From the NCBI GenBank assembly GCA_002869305.1, contig PKTC01000480.1:1-5101 (forward strand): a stretch of 5,101 nt of DNA, read 5' to 3'. Each line of letters starts with the position of its first letter. Within the stretch, counting starts at the first letter, position 1. The notes below the pieces were generated by a model. That model did not search any database. It was not told the origin of the DNA and saw nothing but the letters and a program-made list of their open reading frames with translations. Positions 1-5,101 of this stretch are shown piece by piece. The translations under genes and the position numbers were made by a program. Source of the stretch: Marinilabiliales bacterium. Lineage in GTDB: Bacteria; Bacteroidota; Bacteroidia; Bacteroidales; UBA12077.

Positions 1-2
1 AT

Positions 3-674
3 TCTTCCATTGTATTCATTATTAATAACATGAATAGCATGGCCAGTATTATTCCATTGTATCAAAAATATGATGATCAGAACTTTGTGCTTTATAAAAA
101 TCGGGATTTACAATATATTAAAATTGTTTCTGAGGCTTTAAATAAAAAGTACCCTGAGTCAAATCATGTAAAGGCGCTGATTGCTGATAAGGACAACTTA
201 CTTAATCGATACAACCAGATAAAAGCGAATGCAAAACTAGAGCAATTTGCACAAAGTGAGAATATCTTAAGCATTCCTGAAATTTATTTGCCAGATCAAA
301 CCGGAGATAGTATCTCATTAAACTCAGTAAATGCTAAATACATTCTTTTAAATTTCTGGGCATCATGGAACCAGGAAAGTGTTAAAAGAAATCTTGAGTT
401 AATTGATATTTATAAGCAATATCATACCAAAGGTTTTGAAATTTATCAGGTTGCTTTAGATACTAAAATTGAAAATTGGACCAGAGCAATAAGTTTTGAT
501 CAGCTTCCCTGGATAAATGTTATAGATCAAGATGGCAGGTCATCGTATTATGCCAGAATATACAATGTACAAACATTGCCTACAAGTTACTTAATAAATC
601 CAGATGGTGAAATCGTAATGGCTAATCCAACTAAAGCACAGCTAATTAGTACATTTGATTATGCTTTAAAATAA
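3..674 (+). CDS. TlpA-like thioredoxin-fold protein lacking the CxxC motif (5' end cut off by window)
   Basis: The reading frame is open from the first bases with no stop, so the ATG at 30 is probably internal and the true start lies outside the window; 223 residues are visible. Counting from the ATG at 30, residues 1-80 are mostly helical and charged. Residues 85-214 look like a TlpA/AhpC-TSA type thioredoxin fold: a strand ending in LLNFWASW (106-113), the cis-proline segment TLPTSYLI (182-189, cis-Pro P184) and the C-terminal strand and helix. In TlpA relatives FWASW is followed by CxxC; here it is N114-Q-E-S117, and the visible protein has no cysteine at all, so it cannot act as a thiol-disulfide reductase through this site. 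In Bacteroidota such domains often follow a DUF4369 domain and a lipoprotein signal; that part would be outside the window. A periplasmic or envelope location and a binding or structural role are inferences. Only 5 bases separate it from the lpxH-like gene, which suggests co-transcription. Confidence 0.85.
   Translation, partial: SSIVFIINNMNSMASIIPLYQKYDDQNFVLYKNRDLQYIKIVSEALNKKYPESNHVKALIADKDNLLNRYNQIKANAKLEQFAQSENILSIPEIYLPDQTGDSISLNSVNAKYILLNFWASWNQESVKRNLELIDIYKQYHTKGFEIYQVALDTKIENWTRAISFDQLPWINVIDQDGRSSYYARIYNVQTLPTSYLINPDGEIVMANPTKAQLISTFDYALK
650..657 (+). promoter_or_regulatory. Possible -7 promoter box (TAnnTTTG) ahead of the lpxH-like gene
   Basis: TACATTTG fits the Bacteroidota -7 consensus TAnnTTTG exactly and ends 22 bases before the TTG start at 680. 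It lies inside the last codons of the upstream gene, and I see no TTG-type -33 element at the usual 19-21 base distance. In AT-rich DNA such a match easily arises by chance, so this is weak. Confidence 0.2.
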
Positions 675-679
675 AAATA

Positions 680-1444
680 TTGGACCAAAACAAGAAAATA
701 TATTTTGCTTCTGATGTTCATTTAGGGCTTCCCGATCATGAGAAAAGCCTTAAACGCGAAAAACTATTTGTTCAATGGCTCGACGAAATAAAGAACGACG
801 CCCATGAAATTTACTTATTAGGTGACATTTTTGATTTCTGGTTTGAGTATAAAAGAGCTATTCCCAAAGGGTTTTCAAGGTTTTTGGGAAAACTATCTGA
901 AATTACAGATTCAGGAATTCCTGTCCACTTTTTTACAGGCAACCATGACATGTGGATTTTTGATTACTTGCCAAAAGAAACGGGAGTTATACTGCATAAA
1001 AACCCAATTATTAAAGACTTTTCAGGCAAAAAGTTCTACCTAGCCCATGGTGACGGATTAGGCCCCGGCGATAGATCATATAAACTTCTAAAGCGAGTAT
1101 TTGCCAGCCGATTTTCTCAGTGGTTATTTGCTCGTTTTCATCCAAACTTAGGTATAGGCATAGCAAATTTATGGTCAACTCATAGTAGATATTCAAGAGA
1201 AACAAGACCATTTGAAGGTGAAGATAAAGAATGGTTAATTCTCTATTCTAATGATTTATTAAAAAAAGAACATTTTGACTTTTTAATTTATGGACATCGA
1301 CATTCTCCATTAGATCTTAGACTAAATGAAAACAGCCGATATATAAACCTTGGAGATTGGTTAAGTCACTTTACTTATGCCGTGTTTGATGGAGAAGAAA
1401 TGTATTTAAAAAAATATTCGAAAAGTATAGAACAAGAACAATAA
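680..1444 (+). CDS. lpxH: UDP-2,3-diacylglucosamine diphosphatase-like metallophosphoesterase (LpxH family)
   Basis: Calcineurin-fold phosphatase of 254 residues, close to the usual LpxH length of about 240. The metal-binding signatures occur in order: SDVHLG (D12, H14), LLGDIFDFW (D49), TGNHD (N88, H89), LAHGDGLG (H123) and YGHRHSP (H206, H208). LpxH hydrolyses UDP-2,3-diacylglucosamine to lipid X and UMP at the cytoplasmic face of the inner membrane, the fourth step of lipid A synthesis. The E. coli enzyme has GNRD where this one has GNHD, so it resembles the LpxH2/YbbF-like subgroup; the fold and metal site are secure, but the exact substrate is inferred. The start is TTG: the frame is closed by a TGA at 656-658 and no ATG lies between that and SDVHLG, while TTG places 11 residues before D12, as expected. 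No Shine-Dalgarno motif is visible, only an A-rich leader. The gene follows the TlpA-like gene by 5 bases. Confidence 0.8.
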   Translation: MDQNKKIYFASDVHLGLPDHEKSLKREKLFVQWLDEIKNDAHEIYLLGDIFDFWFEYKRAIPKGFSRFLGKLSEITDSGIPVHFFTGNHDMWIFDYLPKETGVILHKNPIIKDFSGKKFYLAHGDGLGPGDRSYKLLKRVFASRFSQWLFARFHPNLGIGIANLWSTHSRYSRETRPFEGEDKEWLILYSNDLLKKEHFDFLIYGHRHSPLDLRLNENSRYINLGDWLSHFTYAVFDGEEMYLKKYSKSIEQEQ

Positions 1445-1447
1445 TCA

Positions 1448-1471
1448 TTTACTTTTGCCTTTTAAAGTAAA
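1448..1471. repeat. Short inverted repeat overlapping the internal promoter box
   Basis: TTTACTTT (1448-1455) and AAAGTAAA (1464-1471) are perfect 8-base inverted arms around an 8-base spacer. The stem contains one G-C pair only, so it would be a weak RNA hairpin. It is not followed by a T-run and is unlikely to be a terminator. It overlaps the -7 box at 1450-1457, so an operator role is possible; chance in AT-rich DNA is the alternative. Confidence 0.3.
1450..1457 (+). promoter_or_regulatory. Internal promoter -7 box for the DUF6452-DUF6048 pair
   Basis: TACTTTTG matches the Bacteroidota -7 consensus TAnnTTTG in all six fixed positions and lies in the short gap between the lpxH-like gene and the DUF6452 gene, ending 21 bases before the ATG at 1479. 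Transcription would start around 1463-1466, giving a leader of roughly 15 bases. I do not see a clear TTG-type -33 element at the expected distance, which lowers confidence. The box also explains the in-frame TTG at 1455-1457 as promoter sequence and not a start codon. Confidence 0.45.
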
Positions 1472-1478
1472 AAGCACC

Positions 1479-1946
1479 ATGAAATTCTCAGTTTATATTC
1501 TAATCATTACTTTGTTTGCTTTAATTTATTCATGTAGTGATGATACTTGCAATGCAGACACAGATACATTACTGAATATAGAATTCACCGTTAATGACAC
1601 AAACTTAACGAATATTGATTTCATGGATAATTTGTCGTTATATTCTACCCAATGGTCTGATAGCATACATTATTCGGAAGAAGGATCAAATGAAATTCTA
1701 AGCCTTATGTTATCACCTAATTCAGATACATCTGAAATAATAATAACTTCGGTTAATGCTGGTTTAAAGGATACTTTAACTATTATATCACAGCGAGAAC
1801 TTATTTTTTACTCTCCTGAATGTGGATTTATAACTAATTATTTTATAGATACTTTATTTTATTCTATAAACTATATTGATTCAATTGCTATTACAAGCTA
1901 TCAAATTTCAACCAGTAAAGATGGACAGGTTCAAATATATTTTTAG
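1479..1946 (+). CDS. DUF6452 family lipoprotein
   Basis: 155 residues from the ATG at 1479. The in-frame TTG at 1455 would put eight extra residues, including charged ones, before the signal peptide and lies within the promoter box, so I reject it. The N-terminus is a lipoprotein signal peptide: K2, a hydrophobic run 5-17, and IYSC with C19 as the expected lipidated residue. C19 is followed directly by SDD, an acidic stretch similar to the lipoprotein export signals that send Bacteroidota lipoproteins to the cell surface. The mature part is beta-rich. The segment SQRELIFYSPECGF (104-117) is what I recognise as the hallmark of DUF6452; C24 and C115 could form a disulfide. The function of the family is unknown. 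The gene overlaps the DUF6048 gene by 26 bases, the usual genomic partner of this family, so the two products probably work together in the envelope. The family assignment is from memory of conserved segments, not a search. Confidence 0.8.
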   Translation: MKFSVYILIITLFALIYSCSDDTCNADTDTLLNIEFTVNDTNLTNIDFMDNLSLYSTQWSDSIHYSEEGSNEILSLMLSPNSDTSEIIITSVNAGLKDTLTIISQRELIFYSPECGFITNYFIDTLFYSINYIDSIAITSYQISTSKDGQVQIYF

Positions 1947-2625
1947 TATACTATTCGTTATATTGACTTCTTTAGCTTGTTTTGGACAGGAAAAAGGAAA
2001 TAAGCAAGACGAAGATTTATATGCCCCAATAGAAGATAAAGAACCATTGGTTTTAAAGGGAATAAAAGTTGGCGTTAACGTTGGTCGAGTTACCGATTTC
2101 TTTTTTAAACCGGAGCGCAGATCTACTGAAGTATCTCTCGATTTTAATTTAAGCAACAAATATTTTGGCGTAGTTGAAGGTGGAATTTCCGAAACAAGCA
2201 TGATAAAGGAAAATTATTGGTACGACTCCGAAGGAAGTTATATTAAAGTGGGGATGGATTTTAATATGCTAAAGAAATATCCTACTGATTATTTTGGGAT
2301 AGGAATTCGCATCGGTAAAGCAGATTTTAAACATTCAGCTTCTCACATAATATTTGAGGATAGTCATTGGATAGCAGACCCAATTGCTGTTGATTCCAAA
2401 TCTTATAACACATATTGGTTGGAAGCTTCTTTTGGACTTAAAGGAGAACTTATTAAAAACGTTTACTTTGGGTGGTCTGCCCTCGTGAGAATTGGAGTCT
2501 CTGGAAGAAAAGATGCTCAGTTTCAACCTTACGAAATTCCGGGATTCGGGAAAGGAGCAAACTCAATTAATTTGGGAGCAACATACTATATTTATTACCA
2601 AATTCCTTTTAATAAAAACAAATAA
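1921..2625 (+). CDS. DUF6048 family exported protein, probably outer-membrane beta-barrel
   Basis: 234 residues from the ATG at 1921. The frame extends further upstream to a TTG at 1876, but only the ATG puts the signal peptide at the N-terminus: D2-R3-K5, a hydrophobic core 7-19, and an ACFGQ end (19-23) with likely cleavage near Q23. C20 lacks a good lipobox (SLAC), so signal peptidase I is more likely than lipidation. The mature chain alternates short amphipathic strands rich in aromatic and glycine residues with polar turns, for example 46-57, 70-77, 82-90, 106-115, 123-132, 163-174, 180-194 and 216-229. It ends in YYIYYQIPF (222-230), as small outer-membrane barrels often do. The IPGFGK (206-211) and closing aromatic segment match what I recall of DUF6048. 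Function is unknown. Its start lies inside the DUF6452 gene, so translational coupling and equal dosage are likely. Confidence 0.78.
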   Translation: MDRFKYIFSILFVILTSLACFGQEKGNKQDEDLYAPIEDKEPLVLKGIKVGVNVGRVTDFFFKPERRSTEVSLDFNLSNKYFGVVEGGISETSMIKENYWYDSEGSYIKVGMDFNMLKKYPTDYFGIGIRIGKADFKHSASHIIFEDSHWIADPIAVDSKSYNTYWLEASFGLKGELIKNVYFGWSALVRIGVSGRKDAQFQPYEIPGFGKGANSINLGATYYIYYQIPFNKNK

Positions 2626-2644
2626 TTAATTGTAATACGTTTTT
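2614..2644. other. Convergent gene junction with abutting stop codons and weak dyad symmetry
   Basis: The plus-strand stop TAA (2623-2625) is directly followed by TTA (2626-2628), the complement of the minus-strand stop, so the two genes have no bases between them. The stops sit in the palindrome AATTAATT (2624-2631), and AAAAAC (2614-2619) is complementary to GTTTTT (2639-2644). The arms are AT-rich and the structure would be weak. It could be a poor bidirectional terminator; I see no better terminator nearby for either strand. Confidence 0.3.
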
Positions 2645-3603
2645 AGCTTTTGCTGAAAGATTTCTTTGTTCACTTCATTAATTTGAGCTACAATAGAATT
2701 AATTTGGTTTATTCTATCCATACGTGTCTCAAGGGAAATGAAGCGCTCGTCAACAAAAACGATTTTGTCCACCTGGTATCCTGCTTCATTTAAACTCATT
2801 GCAACAGCGGCGTTAAAATTATCAAATATGATAACTGAAGGAAGTTGTTCGTCTGCATAATCAACCATTGCTTTTAGAACCATCGATTTAATATACTTAA
2901 TTTGAGTTTCACCCAGGTAATTTGCACCTACTAGAATTTTTACTAAATCAATTCTTGCTTTTGCTCTACTTCTATGTATTTGATTTAATCTATCGTACTG
3001 CTTTTGATTGGTAGTTAAAAACAGGTCAATAAATTCCTGAGGAATATCCTTTAGGTGTCCAAGCTCATTGTTTTTCTTTTTGATCTGATATTCTTTAATA
3101 GCTAGTTTTTGATCAACTGGAACATAATATCGCCACTTTTTTGTTCTCTTGTATGATTCAGTCACTGGGTTTGGTTTCCAATCACTTTCAGGGCGTTTCA
3201 TTAAAGGAGAAGTAATGTCTAAATATCCGGTTTCTAAAGAATATAAAACACAATTTACAAAATGTACCCATCCTCCGCCTATTCCGATGTGTAAAGCACT
3301 CCAAAGTGTTTTATATGATTCTTCTTTTCTTTCTGCACTCAAGTTGGTATCCACCTTTGTTTGTTTCAGTTTTTGAACAAATTCATTTTCAAGCCTTGTT
3401 GGTAGATAGGTAAAAGATGTTGAGCCTTCGCCAGCAACATTGGTATGATGCAATTCTTTTATATCTAGAATGTAATTTGAGTCATTTGCTAATGTAATGT
3501 GAATCTGAAAATCTTGATCCCATTTCATTTGTTCGATATTCTGAGAAAATAATCCCTGTGTAATTCCAATTAGAAAAATTAATAGCAGACTTTTTTTTAT
3601 CAT
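2626..3603 (-). CDS. Exported protein of unknown function, 325 aa
   Basis: I do not recognise this family. The ATG at 3603 gives a standard signal peptide: K3-K4, hydrophobic core 5-14, and a GLFSQ end (17-21) typical of Bacteroidota signal peptidase I sites, so the product is periplasmic or outer-membrane associated. The mature protein can be divided by eye. Residues 22-95 contain probable beta strands (DFQIHITL, NYILDIKEL). Residues 99-130 form a glycine- and aromatic-rich, fairly apolar stretch (HIGIGGGWVHFVN) with the only cysteine, C118. Residues 136-178 are strongly basic with many Trp/Tyr (WKPNP, KKWRYYVPVD). Residues 185-250 look helical. Residues 255-285 read as strand-helix-strand (PSVIIFDNF, then KIVFVDERF), like part of an alpha/beta domain. 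Residues 291-325 are a likely amphipathic helix or coiled coil. No catalytic motif is obvious. It faces the DUF6048 gene stop to stop and is separated from the mutase gene by a terminator, so it must have its own promoter within 3604-3720; I could not identify one with confidence. Confidence 0.85.
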   Translation of the reverse strand: MIKKSLLLIFLIGITQGLFSQNIEQMKWDQDFQIHITLANDSNYILDIKELHHTNVAGEGSTSFTYLPTRLENEFVQKLKQTKVDTNLSAERKEESYKTLWSALHIGIGGGWVHFVNCVLYSLETGYLDITSPLMKRPESDWKPNPVTESYKRTKKWRYYVPVDQKLAIKEYQIKKKNNELGHLKDIPQEFIDLFLTTNQKQYDRLNQIHRSRAKARIDLVKILVGANYLGETQIKYIKSMVLKAMVDYADEQLPSVIIFDNFNAAVAMSLNEAGYQVDKIVFVDERFISLETRMDRINQINSIVAQINEVNKEIFQQKLKTYYN

Positions 3604-3689
3604 ATTATGGGCTTTATTTGATCATTTAAATTTACTTAAAAAAATTCTTAGCTTATAACTTTTTACAATGAGCTTTTAATTATTTCTTG

Positions 3690-3717
3690 CTATTAGCTAA
3701 TAACCGTGGGCTAATAG
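3690..3717. repeat. Operator-like inverted and direct repeat upstream of the 325-aa gene
   Basis: CTATTAGC (3690-3697) and GCTAATAG (3710-3717) are perfect 8-base inverted arms with a 12-base spacer. A second copy of the half-site, GCTAATAA (3696-3703), lies in direct orientation 14 bases before the right arm and forms the palindrome TTAGCTAA (3694-3701) with the left arm. No T-run follows on either strand, so it is not a standard terminator. It ends 86 bases upstream of the minus-strand gene at 3603, a position compatible with a regulator binding site for that gene. The regulator is unknown. Confidence 0.4.
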
Positions 3718-3721
3718 TCAT

Positions 3722-3753
3722 ATAAAATAAAAAGCCTAACATTTCTGTTAGGC
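3722..3753 (-). terminator. Intrinsic terminator of the methylmalonyl-CoA mutase gene
   Basis: Read on the minus strand, GCCTAAC (complement of 3747-3753), a 6-base loop and GTTAGGC (complement of 3734-3740) form a perfect 7-base-pair stem with four G-C pairs, followed at once by TTTTTATTTTAT. The hairpin begins 26 bases after the mutase stop codon. On the plus strand the T-run is missing, so it works in the minus direction and should separate the mutase transcript from the downstream 325-aa gene. Confidence 0.85.
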
Positions 3754-3779
3754 CACTTAATTATATTATTATATTGAAT

Positions 3780-5101
3780 CTATGCTTCATCAAGCATAAT
3801 CTCAAGCATCTTGATTGCTGCAACAGGAATTTGTGTTCCAGGTCCAAATACTCCAGCAACACCAGCATCGTACAAGAATTTATAATCTTGAGCTGGAATT
3901 ACACCTCCCACAATAATCATGATATCTTCACGACCTAACTTTTTCAATTCTTCCATTACTTGTGGAACCAAGGTTTTATGTCCTGCAGCTAATGATGAAA
4001 CGCCCATAATATGAACATCATTTTCAACTGCCTGTCGCGCTGCCTCGGCCGGAGTTTGAAATAATGGCCCGATATCCACATCGAAACCTAAATCGGCATA
4101 CCCTGTAGAAACAACTTTTGCTCCACGGTCATGCCCATCCTGACCCATTTTAGCAATCATAATACGTGGTTGACGACCTTCTTTTTCTGCAAATTTCTGA
4201 ACAAGTTCTTTCGCTTTGTTATAATTTGCATCATCTTTTGATTCTGACATATATACTCCTGATATTGATCTAATTACAGCTTTATATCTTCCTGCAGTTT
4301 TTTCGCAGGCATCAGAGATTTCTCCTAAAGAAGCACGCTTTTTAGCTGCATCGACAGCTAATTCAAGTAAATTTCCACTATCAGTAGCAGCACATTCTTC
4401 TATTTTCTTTAATGCTGTCTGAACTTCTTCTTCATTTCTTTCAGCACGCAATTTAGCTAATCTTTTTATTTGTGCTTCCCGAACTGCAGTATTATCTACA
4501 TCTAAAATATCAATTGGATCTTCTTTTTCCAGTCTGTACTTGTTAACACCAACAATTATATCTTTTCCTGTATCAATTCTTGCTTGCTTGCGAGCAGCTG
4601 CTTCTTCGATGCGCATTTTTGGAATACCTGTCTCGATTGCCTTAGCCATACCACCAAGTTCTTCAACTTCCTGTATCAATGCCCAAGCTTTGTCCGCTAT
4701 TTCCTGAGTTAACTTCTCAACATAGTAAGACCCTGCCCATGGATCAACCGCTTTGCAAATTTGAGTTTCTTCCTGAATATAAATTTGAGTGTTACGAGCA
4801 ATACGAGCAGAGAAATCTGTTGGTAATGCAATTGCTTCATCTAATGCATTGGTGTGCAACGACTGAGTGTGACCTAATGTAGCACCCATTGCTTCAATAC
4901 AGGTACGAGCAACATTGTTAAATGGATCTTGCTCTGTTAAACTCCAACCTGAAGTTTGAGAGTGCGTGCGTAATGCCATTGATTTTGGATTCTTAGGATT
5001 AAATTGCTTAACCAATTTAGCCCAAATCATACGTCCGGCACGCATTTTTGCAATCTCCATAAAGTGATTCATTCCGATCGCCCAGAAGAAAGATAAACGT
5101 G
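3780..5101 (-). CDS. mutB: Methylmalonyl-CoA mutase large subunit, C-terminal part (5' end cut off by window)
   Basis: The frame runs through the ATG at 5072 to the window edge (RLSFFWAIG precedes it, a conserved mutase segment), so that ATG is internal; 439 residues of an enzyme normally about 710 long are visible. The enzyme interconverts (R)-methylmalonyl-CoA and succinyl-CoA with adenosylcobalamin in the cytoplasm; in Bacteroidota it serves propionate formation or use. Counting from the ATG at 5072, residues 1-190 are the end of the substrate-binding TIM barrel (LRTHSQTSGWSLTEQDP at 34-50, GHTQSLHTNALDEAIALPTD at 67-86, PKMRIEEAAARKQARID at 151-167). Residues 190-300 are the linker. Residues 302-430 are the complete B12-binding domain with GQDGHDRG (310-317), where H314 should be the lower axial cobalt ligand, then VSSLAAGH (358-365) and VGGVIP (388-393). 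It closely resembles the large catalytic MutB chain known from Propionibacterium; the small subunit gene would usually lie upstream, outside the window. The stop is TAG at 3780-3782, followed by a strong terminator. Confidence 0.97.
   Translation of the reverse strand, partial: RLSFFWAIGMNHFMEIAKMRAGRMIWAKLVKQFNPKNPKSMALRTHSQTSGWSLTEQDPFNNVARTCIEAMGATLGHTQSLHTNALDEAIALPTDFSARIARNTQIYIQEETQICKAVDPWAGSYYVEKLTQEIADKAWALIQEVEELGGMAKAIETGIPKMRIEEAAARKQARIDTGKDIIVGVNKYRLEKEDPIDILDVDNTAVREAQIKRLAKLRAERNEEEVQTALKKIEECAATDSGNLLELAVDAAKKRASLGEISDACEKTAGRYKAVIRSISGVYMSESKDDANYNKAKELVQKFAEKEGRQPRIMIAKMGQDGHDRGAKVVSTGYADLGFDVDIGPLFQTPAEAARQAVENDVHIMGVSSLAAGHKTLVPQVMEELKKLGREDIMIIVGGVIPAQDYKFLYDAGVAGVFGPGTQIPVAAIKMLEIMLDEA

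Noticed and set aside
6..62. Direct repeat TCCATTGTAT at 6-15 and 53-62
   Set aside because: Only ten bases, in different reading phases of one coding region and without further similarity around it; chance is the simplest explanation.
822..1211. Open frames at 822-1043 (plus) and 1011-1211 (minus) inside the lpxH-like gene
   Set aside because: Both lie fully within a strongly supported coding region in other frames and show no domain, signal peptide or own leader.
1455..1478. Upstream TTG start for the DUF6452 lipoprotein, adding eight residues
   Set aside because: The TTG is part of the TACTTTTG promoter box, and the extension would put extra residues ahead of a normal lipoprotein signal peptide that begins at the ATG at 1479.
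1876..1920. Upstream TTG start for the DUF6048 protein, adding fifteen residues
   Set aside because: The ATG at 1921 gives a well-formed signal peptide; the extension lies deep in the DUF6452 frame and would bury the signal.
1908..2526. Minus-strand open frames at 1908-2201 and 2335-2526
   Set aside because: Antisense to the DUF6048 gene, low-complexity composition and no recognisable features; shadows of the real gene.
3149..3376. Plus-strand open frame of 75 codons inside the 325-aa minus-strand gene
   Set aside because: No credible promoter or leader, and the sequence reads as the complement of a conserved-looking exported protein.
3627..3634. TAAATTTA as a -7 box for the minus-strand 325-aa gene
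   Set aside because: It differs from TAnnTTTG at the last base, is a palindrome common in AT-rich DNA, and has no TTG element at a suitable distance.
3604..3779. A small gene in the intergenic region between the 325-aa gene and the mutase gene
   Set aside because: No open frame of useful length with a start codon; the region is explained by the terminator, the repeat element and an unidentified promoter.
4679..4882. Plus-strand open frame of 67 codons inside the mutase gene
   Set aside because: Lies opposite highly conserved mutase sequence; explained as a shadow.

Overview
The window looks like chromosomal DNA of a member of the Bacteroidota, most likely a Bacteroidales/Marinilabiliales-type organism. 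The evidence is an AT-rich sequence without Shine-Dalgarno motifs, a TAnnTTTG-type -7 promoter box, the adjacent gene pair DUF6452-DUF6048 (families I know only from Bacteroidota), typical '...FGQ/FSQ' signal-peptide ends, and a B12-dependent methylmalonyl-CoA mutase of the kind used for succinate-propionate metabolism. I see no mobile element, CRISPR array, tRNA or rRNA.

Plus strand, positions 1-2625: four tightly packed genes. The first is the 3' part of a TlpA/thioredoxin-fold protein whose CxxC active site has become NQES, leaving no cysteine in the visible part. Five bases later, at a TTG codon, begins an LpxH-like calcineurin-fold phosphatase (lipid A pathway). After a 34-base gap that holds a good -7 promoter box come a DUF6452 lipoprotein and a DUF6048 exported, probably outer-membrane, protein whose frames overlap by 26 bases. 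All four products plausibly serve the cell envelope. The promoter box suggests that the DUF6452-DUF6048 pair can be transcribed separately from lpxH.

Minus strand, positions 2626-5101: an unrecognised exported protein of 325 residues (2626-3603) converges on the plus-strand cluster so tightly that the two stop codons abut (TAA|TTA). Upstream of it is a 176-base intergenic region (3604-3779). This region contains a clear intrinsic terminator for the mutase gene and an operator-like inverted/direct repeat. The window ends inside the methylmalonyl-CoA mutase large-subunit gene, of which the C-terminal 439 residues, including the complete cobalamin-binding domain, are visible.

Most of the window is ordinary core-genome content. 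The parts that existing names do not explain are the conserved unknown pair DUF6452-DUF6048, the cysteine-free thioredoxin-like protein, and the unrecognised exported protein at 2626-3603. I found no convincing evidence of a wholly new multi-gene system.
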